A DNA stretch of 39,504 nucleotides from Thiomargarita sp. Its GTDB lineage: Bacteria; Pseudomonadota; Gammaproteobacteria; Beggiatoales; Beggiatoaceae. Where the stretch lies: contig DZAL01000037.1 of assembly GCA_022729575.1 (NCBI GenBank), positions 1 to 39,504 on the forward strand. The letters run 5' to 3'. Numbering within the stretch: the first letter of the stretch is position 1; every line of letters starts with the position of its first letter. This document shows, one piece after another, positions 5,237-12,760 of the stretch. The notes below the pieces were generated by a model. It did not search any database. It saw only the letters and a program-made list of their open reading frames with translations, and was not told where the DNA came from. The translations under genes were made by a program, and so were the position numbers.

Positions 5237-6748
5237 ATGGAAACTGAATTAAAATTACGTATAGAACCTAAACATATCAAAAAGTTCATGCAGCATAGCT
5301 TATTAAAAGCGACCGCAGGGGATCCTGAATCTCAACATCTTTACAATACTTATTTTGATACCCCTGAGCATAGCTTGTTGCGGCGGGGAATCGGATTGCG
5401 GGTACGACGAATTGAAGGGAAACACTGGCAAACCGTGAAAACTGCAGGAAATGCTTTGGGGGGATTGCATCAACGGCAAGAGTGGGAAATAGAAATTACA
5501 GGAGATACCCCAGATTATCAACGGTTACCAGCTGGGCCATTAACTCAGTGGTGTGCTAATGAACATAATTTGCAACGCCTACAGCCCTTATTTACCACGG
5601 ATTTTACTCGAACTCTGTGGAATGTTATTATCGATGGTAGTCAAATTGAAGTCGTCCTGGATCAAGGAGAAATTAGGACTACTAGCGAGAAGTTACCCTT
5701 AAGCGAAGTGGAATTAGAATTAAAATCTGGCTCGCTAGATCGACTTTATCACTTGGCACTGTTGTTACAAAAAGCCGTGCCTTTATTGGTTGAAAACCAA
5801 AGTAAAGCCGCCCGTGGCTATGGTTTACATACCCCGGTGTCTCCAACTTATCATAAAGCCAAATCGACGGTGGGACTGACTTTGGAAATGACCACGGAAG
5901 AGGCTTTTGTCAAAATTATCTGGCATTGTTTGGAACATTTGCAATCGAATGAAGAAGTAGTATTACACGGCGAAGACATTGAAGGAGTACATCAGATGCG
6001 CGTGGCCATGCGTCGCTTGCGCTCAGGTTTAACCCTGTATAAATCGGTGATTCCCAATCGCACCCATACGAAAATTCGCAAAGAGCTGAAATGGATTAGC
6101 AATGTACTGGGGGTAGCCAGAGATTGGGATATATTTAACTTGACCTTGAGTTCAATTCCGCTAGAATATCATAAAATTTTACAAGAATTATTCACGATAA
6201 CGGCTAAACAACGGCTGGAAACCTATACTACCGTGCGGGAAGTTTTACAAGATAATCGCTACAGTCGCTTGTTATTGATGTTAGGCAAATGGTTGACTCG
6301 ACGCAGTTGGCAATTACATATAGCCGAATCTGACTTACCCTATTTAGAGCAACCCGCTTACGAATTTGCGCAAAGAATATTGGAGCAACATTATCAATCA
6401 ATATGCCGAGACGGTGAGCAGTTGCAAACCTTGGAACCGGAACAACGACACCGATTACGAATTTCTATTAAAAAATTAGCTTATGGCATACGCTTTTTTG
6501 CCGAATTATTTCCCTCTGCGGAGGAGGCTTCACGTTTATTTGCCAAAAATTTGTCACTCTTGCAAAGCGAATTAGGGATACTCAACGATGTTAACACCGC
6601 GGTGAAATTGCTCAATCAAATAGGGATTGAAGGACAGGCGCCGGCTCGGCATTTTTTAAATGGTTGGTATGCCCACCAGGAAGCTGTTCATTTGACTAAT
6701 TTGGAAACTACTTGGCAACAATGGCGTAATTTACCCGTGTTTTGGTAA
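5237..6748 (+). CDS. CYTH and CHAD domain protein (YgiF-like triphosphatase)
   Basis: This protein of about 503 residues begins METELKL, giving the CYTH ExExK signature at the very N-terminus, which supports ATG 5237 over the GTG at 5228. The CYTH tunnel domain (residues 1 to about 200) includes FDTPEHSLLRRGIGLRVRR, the WQTVKT strand and SEVELELKSG, all with metal- or phosphate-binding charges. The CHAD helical domain (about 220-500) has GVHQMRVAMRRLRSGL and HRLRISIKKLAYGIRFF, the two conserved His/Arg-Lys helices that bind polyphosphate. E. coli YgiF, with the same architecture, is an inorganic tripolyphosphatase. Polyphosphate storage is common in large sulfur bacteria, so a role in polyphosphate turnover is a reasonable inference. 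It stands alone between inverted repeat elements. Confidence 0.88.
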   Translation: METELKLRIEPKHIKKFMQHSLLKATAGDPESQHLYNTYFDTPEHSLLRRGIGLRVRRIEGKHWQTVKTAGNALGGLHQRQEWEIEITGDTPDYQRLPAGPLTQWCANEHNLQRLQPLFTTDFTRTLWNVIIDGSQIEVVLDQGEIRTTSEKLPLSEVELELKSGSLDRLYHLALLLQKAVPLLVENQSKAARGYGLHTPVSPTYHKAKSTVGLTLEMTTEEAFVKIIWHCLEHLQSNEEVVLHGEDIEGVHQMRVAMRRLRSGLTLYKSVIPNRTHTKIRKELKWISNVLGVARDWDIFNLTLSSIPLEYHKILQELFTITAKQRLETYTTVREVLQDNRYSRLLLMLGKWLTRRSWQLHIAESDLPYLEQPAYEFAQRILEQHYQSICRDGEQLQTLEPEQRHRLRISIKKLAYGIRFFAELFPSAEEASRLFAKNLSLLQSELGILNDVNTAVKLLNQIGIEGQAPARHFLNGWYAHQEAVHLTNLETTWQQWRNLPVFW

Positions 6749-6830
6749 ATCGTCAGGGAGTCCAACTTTCGAAAACCGGGAAACTCTCACCGTCAAATTT
6801 TCCAACTCACGCAGATAAAGACTTGGAAAC

Positions 6831-6949
6831 TATAGTAATATTCATACACTGTTGTACTTAAGTCTGAGGGATAACACCCCTTCGAGGGGTGTTATCCCTG
6901 CCGGTTGGCCAAACTCATGGTGGGACAAATAGGTAAGGATATTACTATA
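6831..6949 (-). mobile_element. 119-bp palindromic element, TATAGTAATAT family (T2)
   Basis: It is bounded by TATAGTAATAT (6831-6841) and its inverse (6939-6949). It is the inverted twin of T1, differing mainly in the hairpin loop and a five-base insertion. It overlaps an upstream in-frame ATG for the ThiO gene, which is why that start was rejected. Confidence 0.9.
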
Positions 6950-6994
6950 ACTCACAGCGAAACACATATTCTAACTCGAAACAGTTGCAACCAG

Positions 6995-8104
6995 ATGTCT
7001 GATTGTTTAATCATAGGAGGTGGAGTCAGCGGCTTATTAACAGCGCTACAACTTCACTCAGCAGGTTTAAAAGTAACTATTCTTGAACGAGGCACCATGG
7101 GTCAAGAATCCTCGTGGGCCGGTGGTGGCATCATTTCGCCATTATATCCTTGGCGTTATCCACCCGCGGTGACCGCCTTGGCCCGTTGGAGTCAAGCCCA
7201 CTATCCCAACTTTGCCGAAGACCTATTTCAACGCACTGGCATTGATTCTGAATATATTCGCAACGGCATACTGATTCTTGACCTAGAAGATTCAACCGAG
7301 GCTTTAGCCTGGGCCAAGCATGAGCAGATTCATCTGGAATATCTGACAGGCCACCACGTCCATGATTGCGAGCCTGAATTAAACGGCTATGACGAAGCCT
7401 TGTGGTTGCCAGAAGTAGGACAAATTCGCAATCCACGATTATTGAAGGCGTTAATACAAGCATTGGTGCTGGCCAAGATCCCGGTGTTAGAACATCACCT
7501 AGTACAAAGGTTAAAAACACCGCACGGTAAACTCATTGGCGTTGAAGTTGAACAACATGGTTTTTTCGCGGCCGAGCAAGTAGTTATCACTGCTGGTGCT
7601 TGGAGCGCCGACATTCTAAAAACCGTCAATACTATTCTACCCATCACCCCAGTGCGGGGTCAAATGATTCTATTTTTTACCCAGCCAGGTTTAATTTCTC
7701 GAATCGTGTTAGCCAATGACCGTTATGTCATTCCACGTCGTGATGGTCATGTCCTAGTGGGAAGTACCTTAGAAGAAACCGGTTTTGATAAATCGACTAC
7801 CCAAACTGCACTAGAAGATTTAAAGTATGCCGCGTTTAGTTTAATTCCGCGGTTAGCCGACTATACGGTACAAAAACAATGGGCGGGGTTGCGCCCTGCC
7901 TCTATTAACGGTATTCCTTACATTGGTGAACATCCTCAAATTAAAGGTTTATATGTGAACACCGGTCATTTTCGCAACGGTATTGTGTTAGGACTCGCTT
8001 CAGCCCGATTGATCTCAGATATAATTTTAGGTCAAAATCCAATTTTAGACACTGATGCTTATGCCTTAACTGCACCGCGGGAATCAACCTTGGTTCGGCC
8101 TTAG
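6995..8104 (+). CDS. thiO: ThiO-like FAD-dependent glycine oxidase
   Basis: This protein of 369 residues is the length of bacterial ThiO. It opens DCLIIGGGVSGLLTALQL, a Rossmann FAD site, followed by ILERGTMGQESSWAGGGI, the typical DAO-family flavin loop. The C-terminal part has GLRPASINGIPYIGEHPQ and YVNTGHFRNGIVLGLAS, characteristic of glycine oxidases and related D-amino-acid oxidases. ThiO oxidises glycine to the imine used to build the thiazole ring of thiamine. ATG 6995 was preferred; an upstream in-frame ATG at 6905 lies inside repeat T2. No thiG or thiS neighbours are present, so another DAO-family substrate cannot be excluded. Confidence 0.8.
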   Translation: MSDCLIIGGGVSGLLTALQLHSAGLKVTILERGTMGQESSWAGGGIISPLYPWRYPPAVTALARWSQAHYPNFAEDLFQRTGIDSEYIRNGILILDLEDSTEALAWAKHEQIHLEYLTGHHVHDCEPELNGYDEALWLPEVGQIRNPRLLKALIQALVLAKIPVLEHHLVQRLKTPHGKLIGVEVEQHGFFAAEQVVITAGAWSADILKTVNTILPITPVRGQMILFFTQPGLISRIVLANDRYVIPRRDGHVLVGSTLEETGFDKSTTQTALEDLKYAAFSLIPRLADYTVQKQWAGLRPASINGIPYIGEHPQIKGLYVNTGHFRNGIVLGLASARLISDIILGQNPILDTDAYALTAPRESTLVRP

Positions 8105-8135
8105 TTGCCTTCACCTTACAGGCAAAGGTAAAACC

Positions 8136-8158
8136 TGACAGGTCTCAAAGACCTGTCA
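8136..8158. terminator. perfect 10-bp hairpin after thiO
   Basis: TGACAGGTCT and AGACCTGTCA flank a three-base loop 32 bases after the thiO stop. No T-run follows. A near-copy of the same hairpin lies at 8614-8636, so it may be a dispersed element that also acts as a terminator. Confidence 0.45.
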
Positions 8159-8188
8159 ACCTGGTGTGCAACACCTGTTAATTAGGAT

Positions 8189-8300
8189 CTCACCTTACGC
8201 ATAACCACCCCTTTAGTAAGGAGGGGAATATGCGCCAACTGAGTCGGCCGGGACCACTCCCCTTAACAAGGAGGGGCTGGGGGTGGTTGAGTTAGGATTT
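8189..8300. repeat. degenerate CTCACCTTACGCAC-family element
   Basis: The left end CTCACCTTACGCAT and inner AACCACCCC arm are present, and a matching GGGGGTGGTT arm lies at 8279-8288. The expected right end GTGCGTAAGGTGAG is missing. Related complete elements: 9889-9988, 25325-25459 and 38101-38249. Confidence 0.5.
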
Positions 8301-8379
8301 ACGCCACAGCTGAGAATCACCCCAACCCTCCCCGCACGCGGGGAGGAAGTTGCGTGCGGGGGAGGGGGTAAACTCTCAC

Positions 8380-8473
8380 TGCCATTAAGTTAAGGAATCC
8401 CCCGTCAGGTTTTAACCTTGAAGGTCTGGTTTTAGACCTTCAAGGTTTCTTTGGTAGGCTTAACTTAATGGCA
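8380..8473. mobile_element. 94-bp palindromic element, TGCCATTAAGTTAAG family (N3)
   Basis: Perfect 15-bp terminal inverted repeats lie at 8380-8394 and 8459-8473. The core differs from N1 and N2 and holds the hairpin CCTTGAAGGTCT/AGACCTTCAAGG. This shows that the family keeps its ends while swapping cores. Confidence 0.85.
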
Positions 8474-8672
8474 TTGGGGGGAAACTCTAAGGACCAGACC
8501 GGACCTGTGTTCCACAACCGTTCAGTTCCTAAAAGCCTCTCGCGGCAGTGAACACACGGACAAAGGTGTGGCACACAAGGACAGTCAGATTTAAACCACT
8601 ACCTTCAAACCTGACAGGTCTCAAAGACTTGTCAGATTTAAACCACTATCGTTCTTAAGAAATAGGTGACCA

Positions 8673-9740
8673 GTGTTTAGATTTTTCAAAAATGTTGTTA
8701 TTATACTCATAGTTATAGCAATAAATGGCTATTTGATAACGGAGGTACATGCTGCAAAGGAGGCCATTTTAAGTTCCGCGGCCATTCGCACTTTGACTGC
8801 TCATCAAGACTCAGTATTAAGTATCGCTTTTAGCAAAACGACTCCTTCTCTGCTCGCGTCTGGCAGTAAAGATCATACCATTATGTTATGGGATGTCACA
8901 CAAGCGGAATCGAAACCCAAAGCTATTCTTAAAGGTCACCATGATAAAGTGTATGCCGTAGCCTTCAGTGTGAACGGGAAACTATTGGCCTCCGCCAGCA
9001 CTGATGATACGGTTAAATTCTGGGAAGTTAACACGGGCCAAGTGATGAATACTTTCAGCGGAACCGGTGAAAAAAATGAACGAGTATCTAGTTTAGCATT
9101 TAGCGCGGACGGTCATTTTTTAGCCACCGGCCACTGGAACAACAACATCAAATTATGGAATTTGGAACAACAAAAATACTGGCGGACCATAGGCGGAGGT
9201 GGTCACTCAGAATGGTTATGGGGGTTATTCAGTTATGGAGAAGGTCATGAAAATTCAGTGAATTCCGTAGCCTTTAACCTCGATGGCACTCTTTTGGCTA
9301 CAGCCAGTTTTGATAAAACGGTCAAAATCTGGAAAGTCGACACGGCCAAACTCATTCGTACCTTAACCGAACCAGAAAGTTGGGTACTGTGTCTTGCCGT
9401 CAGTCCTGACGGCAAAATACTCGCGGCTGGTGGATATGACCAAACCATTAGATTCTGGGATTTTAACACGGGTCAATTATTAAAAACTTTAGCGGCAGCT
9501 CATAAAGCGGCGGTCTCGACGCTGGCTTTTCATCCAAACAATCAGCTACTGGCCTCTGGTGGCTTTGATGAAACGGTTAAATTATGGGACGTGAAGGATA
9601 TGAAAAACATTAATCTAATAGACACCAGAGGAGAACATGAGGACTATGTTAATACCGTAGCTTTTAGCGCCGATGGTAAATATCTCGCTACCGGCAGTGG
9701 AGATAAAACCATTAAGTTATGGCAAGTCAACAAAAAGTAA
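8673..9740 (+). CDS. exported seven-repeat WD40 protein (first of two)
   Basis: This 355-residue protein has a signal peptide at residues 1-27 (hydrophobic VVIILIVIAI, probable cleavage after VHA) and then seven WD40 repeats from about residue 40 to the end. Repeats carry the usual GH...VAFSxDGxLLASxSxDxTVKxW pattern, as in NSVAFNLDGTLLATASFDKT. Seven repeats make one closed beta-propeller with no other domain, so it is likely a periplasmic or secreted binding scaffold. The GTG start follows AGGTGA by four bases. A paralogue lies at 10965-11939, with 1.2 kb of repeats between. No partner gene is adjacent and the ligand is unknown. Confidence 0.85.
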   Translation: MFRFFKNVVIILIVIAINGYLITEVHAAKEAILSSAAIRTLTAHQDSVLSIAFSKTTPSLLASGSKDHTIMLWDVTQAESKPKAILKGHHDKVYAVAFSVNGKLLASASTDDTVKFWEVNTGQVMNTFSGTGEKNERVSSLAFSADGHFLATGHWNNNIKLWNLEQQKYWRTIGGGGHSEWLWGLFSYGEGHENSVNSVAFNLDGTLLATASFDKTVKIWKVDTAKLIRTLTEPESWVLCLAVSPDGKILAAGGYDQTIRFWDFNTGQLLKTLAAAHKAAVSTLAFHPNNQLLASGGFDETVKLWDVKDMKNINLIDTRGEHEDYVNTVAFSADGKYLATGSGDKTIKLWQVNKK

Positions 9741-9888
9741 TTTTAGTGGAAAGTGAATAGTGCAGGATTGATGCACTAACACCGGTAAATCTTGGTTAAT
9801 CTGAGAAATCAGTGATTATAATCAGTTTCTGACTGTTTCAAATTTTAGATTATGGTGGTCCAGCATCAGTCTCATAATAATAATTTCA

Positions 9889-9988
9889 GATACTAACTCA
9901 CCTCACGTATAACCACCTCCAGCCACTCCTGGTTAAGGAGGAGGGGCTGGGAGAGGTTAAGTTAACCGTGCATAGGGTGAGATACTAG
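9889..9988. mobile_element. CTCACCTTACGCAC-family palindromic element (P2)
   Basis: The ends ATACTAACTCACC and GGTGAGATACTAG are inverted, and the core holds CCTCCAGCC...GGCTGGGAGAGG arms. It is the first of three palindromic elements placed head to tail. Confidence 0.7.
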
Positions 9989-9992
9989 ATAT

Positions 9993-10129
9993 TAACTTAC
10001 CTTACGCACCGTTGTAGGTTGGAGTGAATTGTAGGTTGGAGTGAGCGCCAGCGAACTCCAACCAGGTGATTCGAATTTCCTTGCCGCTCACCCCAACCTA
10101 CTAAATCGCGGAAGTGCGTAAAATGAGAT
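9993..10129. mobile_element. CTTACCTTACGCAC-bounded element (P3)
   Basis: It begins CTTACCTTACGCAC and ends GTGCGTAAAATGAGATAAG. The core contains GTAGGTTGGAGTGA twice and its inverse once. It abuts P2 on the left and the next element on the right. Confidence 0.6.
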
Positions 10130-10234
10130 AAGTACTGAAGCCGAAATTCGATGGTATTTTCCCTCACCCCCGGTCCCTCTCCCAGAGGGAGATGAGCGAA
10201 AGCAAATACGAGAAAATTTCTGCTTCAGTACTTA
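10129..10234. mobile_element. 106-bp palindromic element, TAAGTACTGAAGC family
   Basis: Inverted ends TAAGTACTGAAGCCGAAATT (10129-10148) and AATTTCTGCTTCAGTACTTA (10215-10234) flank a core of CCCTCACCCCCGG and CCCTCTCCCAGAGGGAG. A partial copy lies at 33691-33778. Confidence 0.8.
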
Positions 10235-10558
10235 TTAAATACTTGGATGACCGTACCCCTGGCGTTTTCTTAAAAGTCAGCAACCTTTAATCAGCAGCCT
10301 TTAATTGGAGGTTTTCCAGAATTAATAACTAAAAATACCATTGATGGTAGTGAGTAGTATAATGATAAGATAAGTTGCGCTGGCAAAAGCGTGACCTGAG
10401 TTTTATGAATAATGAATGTTTGGTATAGAGGAGTGAAACCATGCAATAATCATACTCGATGTTCAAATTGTTTATAACTCATTGAAATGTAATCGCTACT
10501 TTAGTAAAAGAGCAGCGATAAAAAATTTACTTATCTCTATTCTTTGAAATTACCAAGT

Positions 10559-10793
10559 CAGGAATCACGCTACACCCGGCGTTCACCCCAATCCAAGCCG
10601 TTGTACGGGGGGGTTATAGGGGCACTGCCATTAAGTTAAGCCGCGTTGGAGTCCAAACCTTCAGCTTTGGACGAAACTGGTCAAAGTGAGACGGCGTTGC
10701 CAAATCTGAAGATTTTGACTCCAACGCCGTAACCTTAGCTTAACTTAATGGCATTGATAGTTGGGGTGAACGCTGGGTGTGGCGTAAATCCTG
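10559..10793. mobile_element. outer inverted-repeat element containing N2
   Basis: A 33-base left arm at 10559-10591 (CAGGAATCACGCTACACCCG onward) matches the inverse of 10761-10793 with four mismatches. Element N2 lies inside, giving a nested palindrome. The right arm is also found beside N1 at 4229-4253. Confidence 0.75.
10626..10753. mobile_element. 128-bp palindromic element, TGCCATTAAGTTAAGC family (N2)
   Basis: It has 16-bp perfect terminal repeats (10626-10641 and 10738-10753) and the same GCGTTGGAGTCCAAA core as N1. It is nested in the outer element at 10559-10793. Confidence 0.85.
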
Positions 10794-10964
10794 GAGTAAA
10801 CAACAATATTGCTTGAGAATTAATATTGGTTTAGGGTATGGTATTAGTTGTGATATGAGTTTCGAATTCGGTTTTTGGGATAATGGTTTTATCTCCGCTA
10901 TCCACTATCCACTATCCACTAAATATAAACCAATAACAATGATAGACTTAATGAGATAACGACT
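10794..10964. other. leader of the second WD40 gene
   Basis: The stretch is AT-rich with three direct repeats of TATCCAC at about 10900-10920, a motif (GTGGATA on the other strand) also seen at 5052 and 39384. The open frame across it (10777-10959) includes the repeat end and has no gene-like features. Confidence 0.35.
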
Positions 10965-11939
10965 ATGAAAAAACCTACTAAACTGTTTGCCATTATCATC
11001 TCCTCTCTGCTGGTAACTTTATGTCTAAGCTCAATTCTCGTGGCAGAGGAATATAAATTACCCACTGATGTTTTATACAACCTTACAGGACATGACCGCG
11101 ATATTACAGCCATTGCTTTCAACCCAAACGGACGATTCTTGGCTTCCAGTAGCGAAGACAAATCGATTAAATTGTGGAACATGTCGTCAGGTAAATTGGA
11201 ACGCCCGCTGGTGCGAAGTGAGTTTTGGATAACCACTATCGCTTTCAGCCCGAAGGGAAATTTATTAGCCTCAGGTAGTCACGATAAAACCATCATTTTG
11301 TGGGATGTGGACACTGGCGCCGAAGTTCGTCGATTGGAAGGACATGACAATTCGGTCACCGCGGTGGTCTTCAGTCCCGACGGTAATTTATTAGCTTCAG
11401 CCAGTTGGGACCGTACCATTAGAATTTGGAATGTGAACACGGGTAAACCACTTTTGGTCTTAACCGGTCATAAACGTAATGTTCCCTCACTGGCCTTTAG
11501 TCCAGATGGAAAAATATTAGCCAGCGCCAGTTGGGACATGAGTATTATTTTATGGGAGGTCAAAACTGGTGAGAAAATCCGGATGTTAACCGGACATCGC
11601 GGCTGGTTAAATTCAGTCGCCTTTAGTCCCGATGGCACCTTACTGGCCTCTGGCAGTTTAGACCGTAGCATCAGACTCTGGGAAGTAGAAACCGGTAAAA
11701 GAATACGAGTGTTAAGAGGTCACCAATCAGCAGTTATGTCGGTATCATTTAACCATGATGGGAAAATATTGGCCTCCGGCAGTTTAGATAAGACGATTAA
11801 ATTATGGGAAATCAACACCGGCAAAGAACTTAGCTCTTTACCAGACCATTGGGGACATGTAATAGCAGTCGTCTTCAGTCCAGATGGAAAATTATTAGCC
11901 TCTGGCAGTGAAGATAAAACGATTAAAATTTGGGAATAG
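10965..11939 (+). CDS. exported seven-repeat WD40 protein (second of two)
   Basis: This 324-residue protein has a signal peptide (KKPTKLFAIIISSLLVTLCL core, probable cleavage after ILVA near residue 27) and seven very regular WD40 repeats from about residue 40 to the final IKIWE. Repeats read like LAFSPDGKILASASWDMS and are more uniform than those of the paralogue at 8673, suggesting recent repeat homogenisation. The final tryptophan strand completes the last blade only two residues before the stop. It is likely a periplasmic seven-bladed propeller. The start ATG follows GAGATAACGACT, a weak ribosome site. No enzyme domain is present; the partner is unknown. Confidence 0.85.
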   Translation: MKKPTKLFAIIISSLLVTLCLSSILVAEEYKLPTDVLYNLTGHDRDITAIAFNPNGRFLASSSEDKSIKLWNMSSGKLERPLVRSEFWITTIAFSPKGNLLASGSHDKTIILWDVDTGAEVRRLEGHDNSVTAVVFSPDGNLLASASWDRTIRIWNVNTGKPLLVLTGHKRNVPSLAFSPDGKILASASWDMSIILWEVKTGEKIRMLTGHRGWLNSVAFSPDGTLLASGSLDRSIRLWEVETGKRIRVLRGHQSAVMSVSFNHDGKILASGSLDKTIKLWEINTGKELSSLPDHWGHVIAVVFSPDGKLLASGSEDKTIKIWE

Positions 11940-11987
11940 CACTTTCGCACGTTAACCTTTTAATCTAGTTAATATAAGTGATAAACC

Positions 11988-12010
11988 TCGCCGGTTTGAA
12001 ACACCGGCGA
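11988..12010. terminator. hairpin TCGCCGGT/ACCGGCGA after WD40 gene 2
   Basis: A perfect 8-bp stem lies 48 bases after the stop, followed by AGTTTAG. It is a plausible weak rho-independent terminator. Confidence 0.45.
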
Positions 12011-12760
12011 AGTTTAGTAACAGTATGCCATTCTGATAAAGTCTGAACTCTGATTAGAATGAGTTTAAGATGAACTCTGATTAGTAAAGATTCTCTTCAT
12101 AGTCTTCATTTAATCAGTTAAATCATAGTTCAAGACTGAAAGAGAAACCTCTCGATATTTCACCCACATTTCATCACTACCTGCTATTCTGATAGTTTAA
12201 ACATCATCCTCTTAACTCGGGCACCTCAGTCCCCTCTTTCGTGGTTGCTAATACACTTCCTTGTTCATCAAGTTTATCTTTAGTCATAGATAACCCGTGC
12301 CAACAAGAGAAGCCTCGCTCGATAGAGAAATACTTCTTCTTTAATGCACATACCGAGGTCTCGTTTTTACACTAAAAATCAGGTACCACCAACCCCAAAC
12401 CGTAAGGGACACTTTCGCGTCACCAATCTTCCCAGAAAATATCCTTATCGTGTATTTTCGGTAGTCCCTCCAAGCTGATTGATGGAGGTATTAAAATTCA
12501 ATAGGTTATCAAAGGTCAAAATTTCCTAAGCCTCAAAGGCTTAGGAAACTTAGGTTGACCCAAGGTTTCCTAAGCCTTGAAGGCTTAGGAAACCTAGCAC
12601 CTGTCAGATTTTGAAACTCCAGCACCTCTATCGCCATTGACTGGCATGGACTACCCAAGGATTCTCTTGAAACATAATGACTCTAATCAAGAACATCAAG
12701 GTTCAGACTATTTGAACGTGGCCAAATCTGTTCTCAAATCTGTTCAAGGCAATAAAACCA
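12011..12760. other. 750-bp gene-free spacer before the first orphan sensor
   Basis: No coding frame looks real on either strand. A direct repeat GAACTCTGATTAG occurs twice near 12046 and 12071. Two neighbouring hairpins of one sequence family lie at 12522-12548 (TTTCCTAAGCC stem) and 12564-12594 (GGTTTCCTAAGCCT stem), separated by 15 bases. No promoter or riboswitch could be identified with confidence, but the long leader could hold regulatory RNA. Confidence 0.4.
12522..12594. repeat. pair of CCTAAGCC hairpins
   Basis: The first stem pairs 12522-12532 with 12538-12548. The second pairs 12564-12577 with 12581-12594 around three bases. Both stems share TTTCCTAAGCC. They could be tandem copies of a short palindromic element. 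Confidence 0.75.

Noticed and set aside
6905-6994. Thirty-codon N-terminal extension of ThiO from ATG 6905
   Set aside because: It lies in palindromic element T2 and has no similarity to the family start; the FAD-binding strand begins right after ATG 6995.
10777-10959. 60-codon frame before the second WD40 gene
   Set aside because: It begins inside an inverted-repeat arm and encodes low-complexity sequence; no ribosome site.
12011-12521. Riboswitch in the long leader of the first orphan sensor
   Set aside because: I looked for conserved riboswitch core motifs and saw none; the only structures are two repeat-type hairpins.
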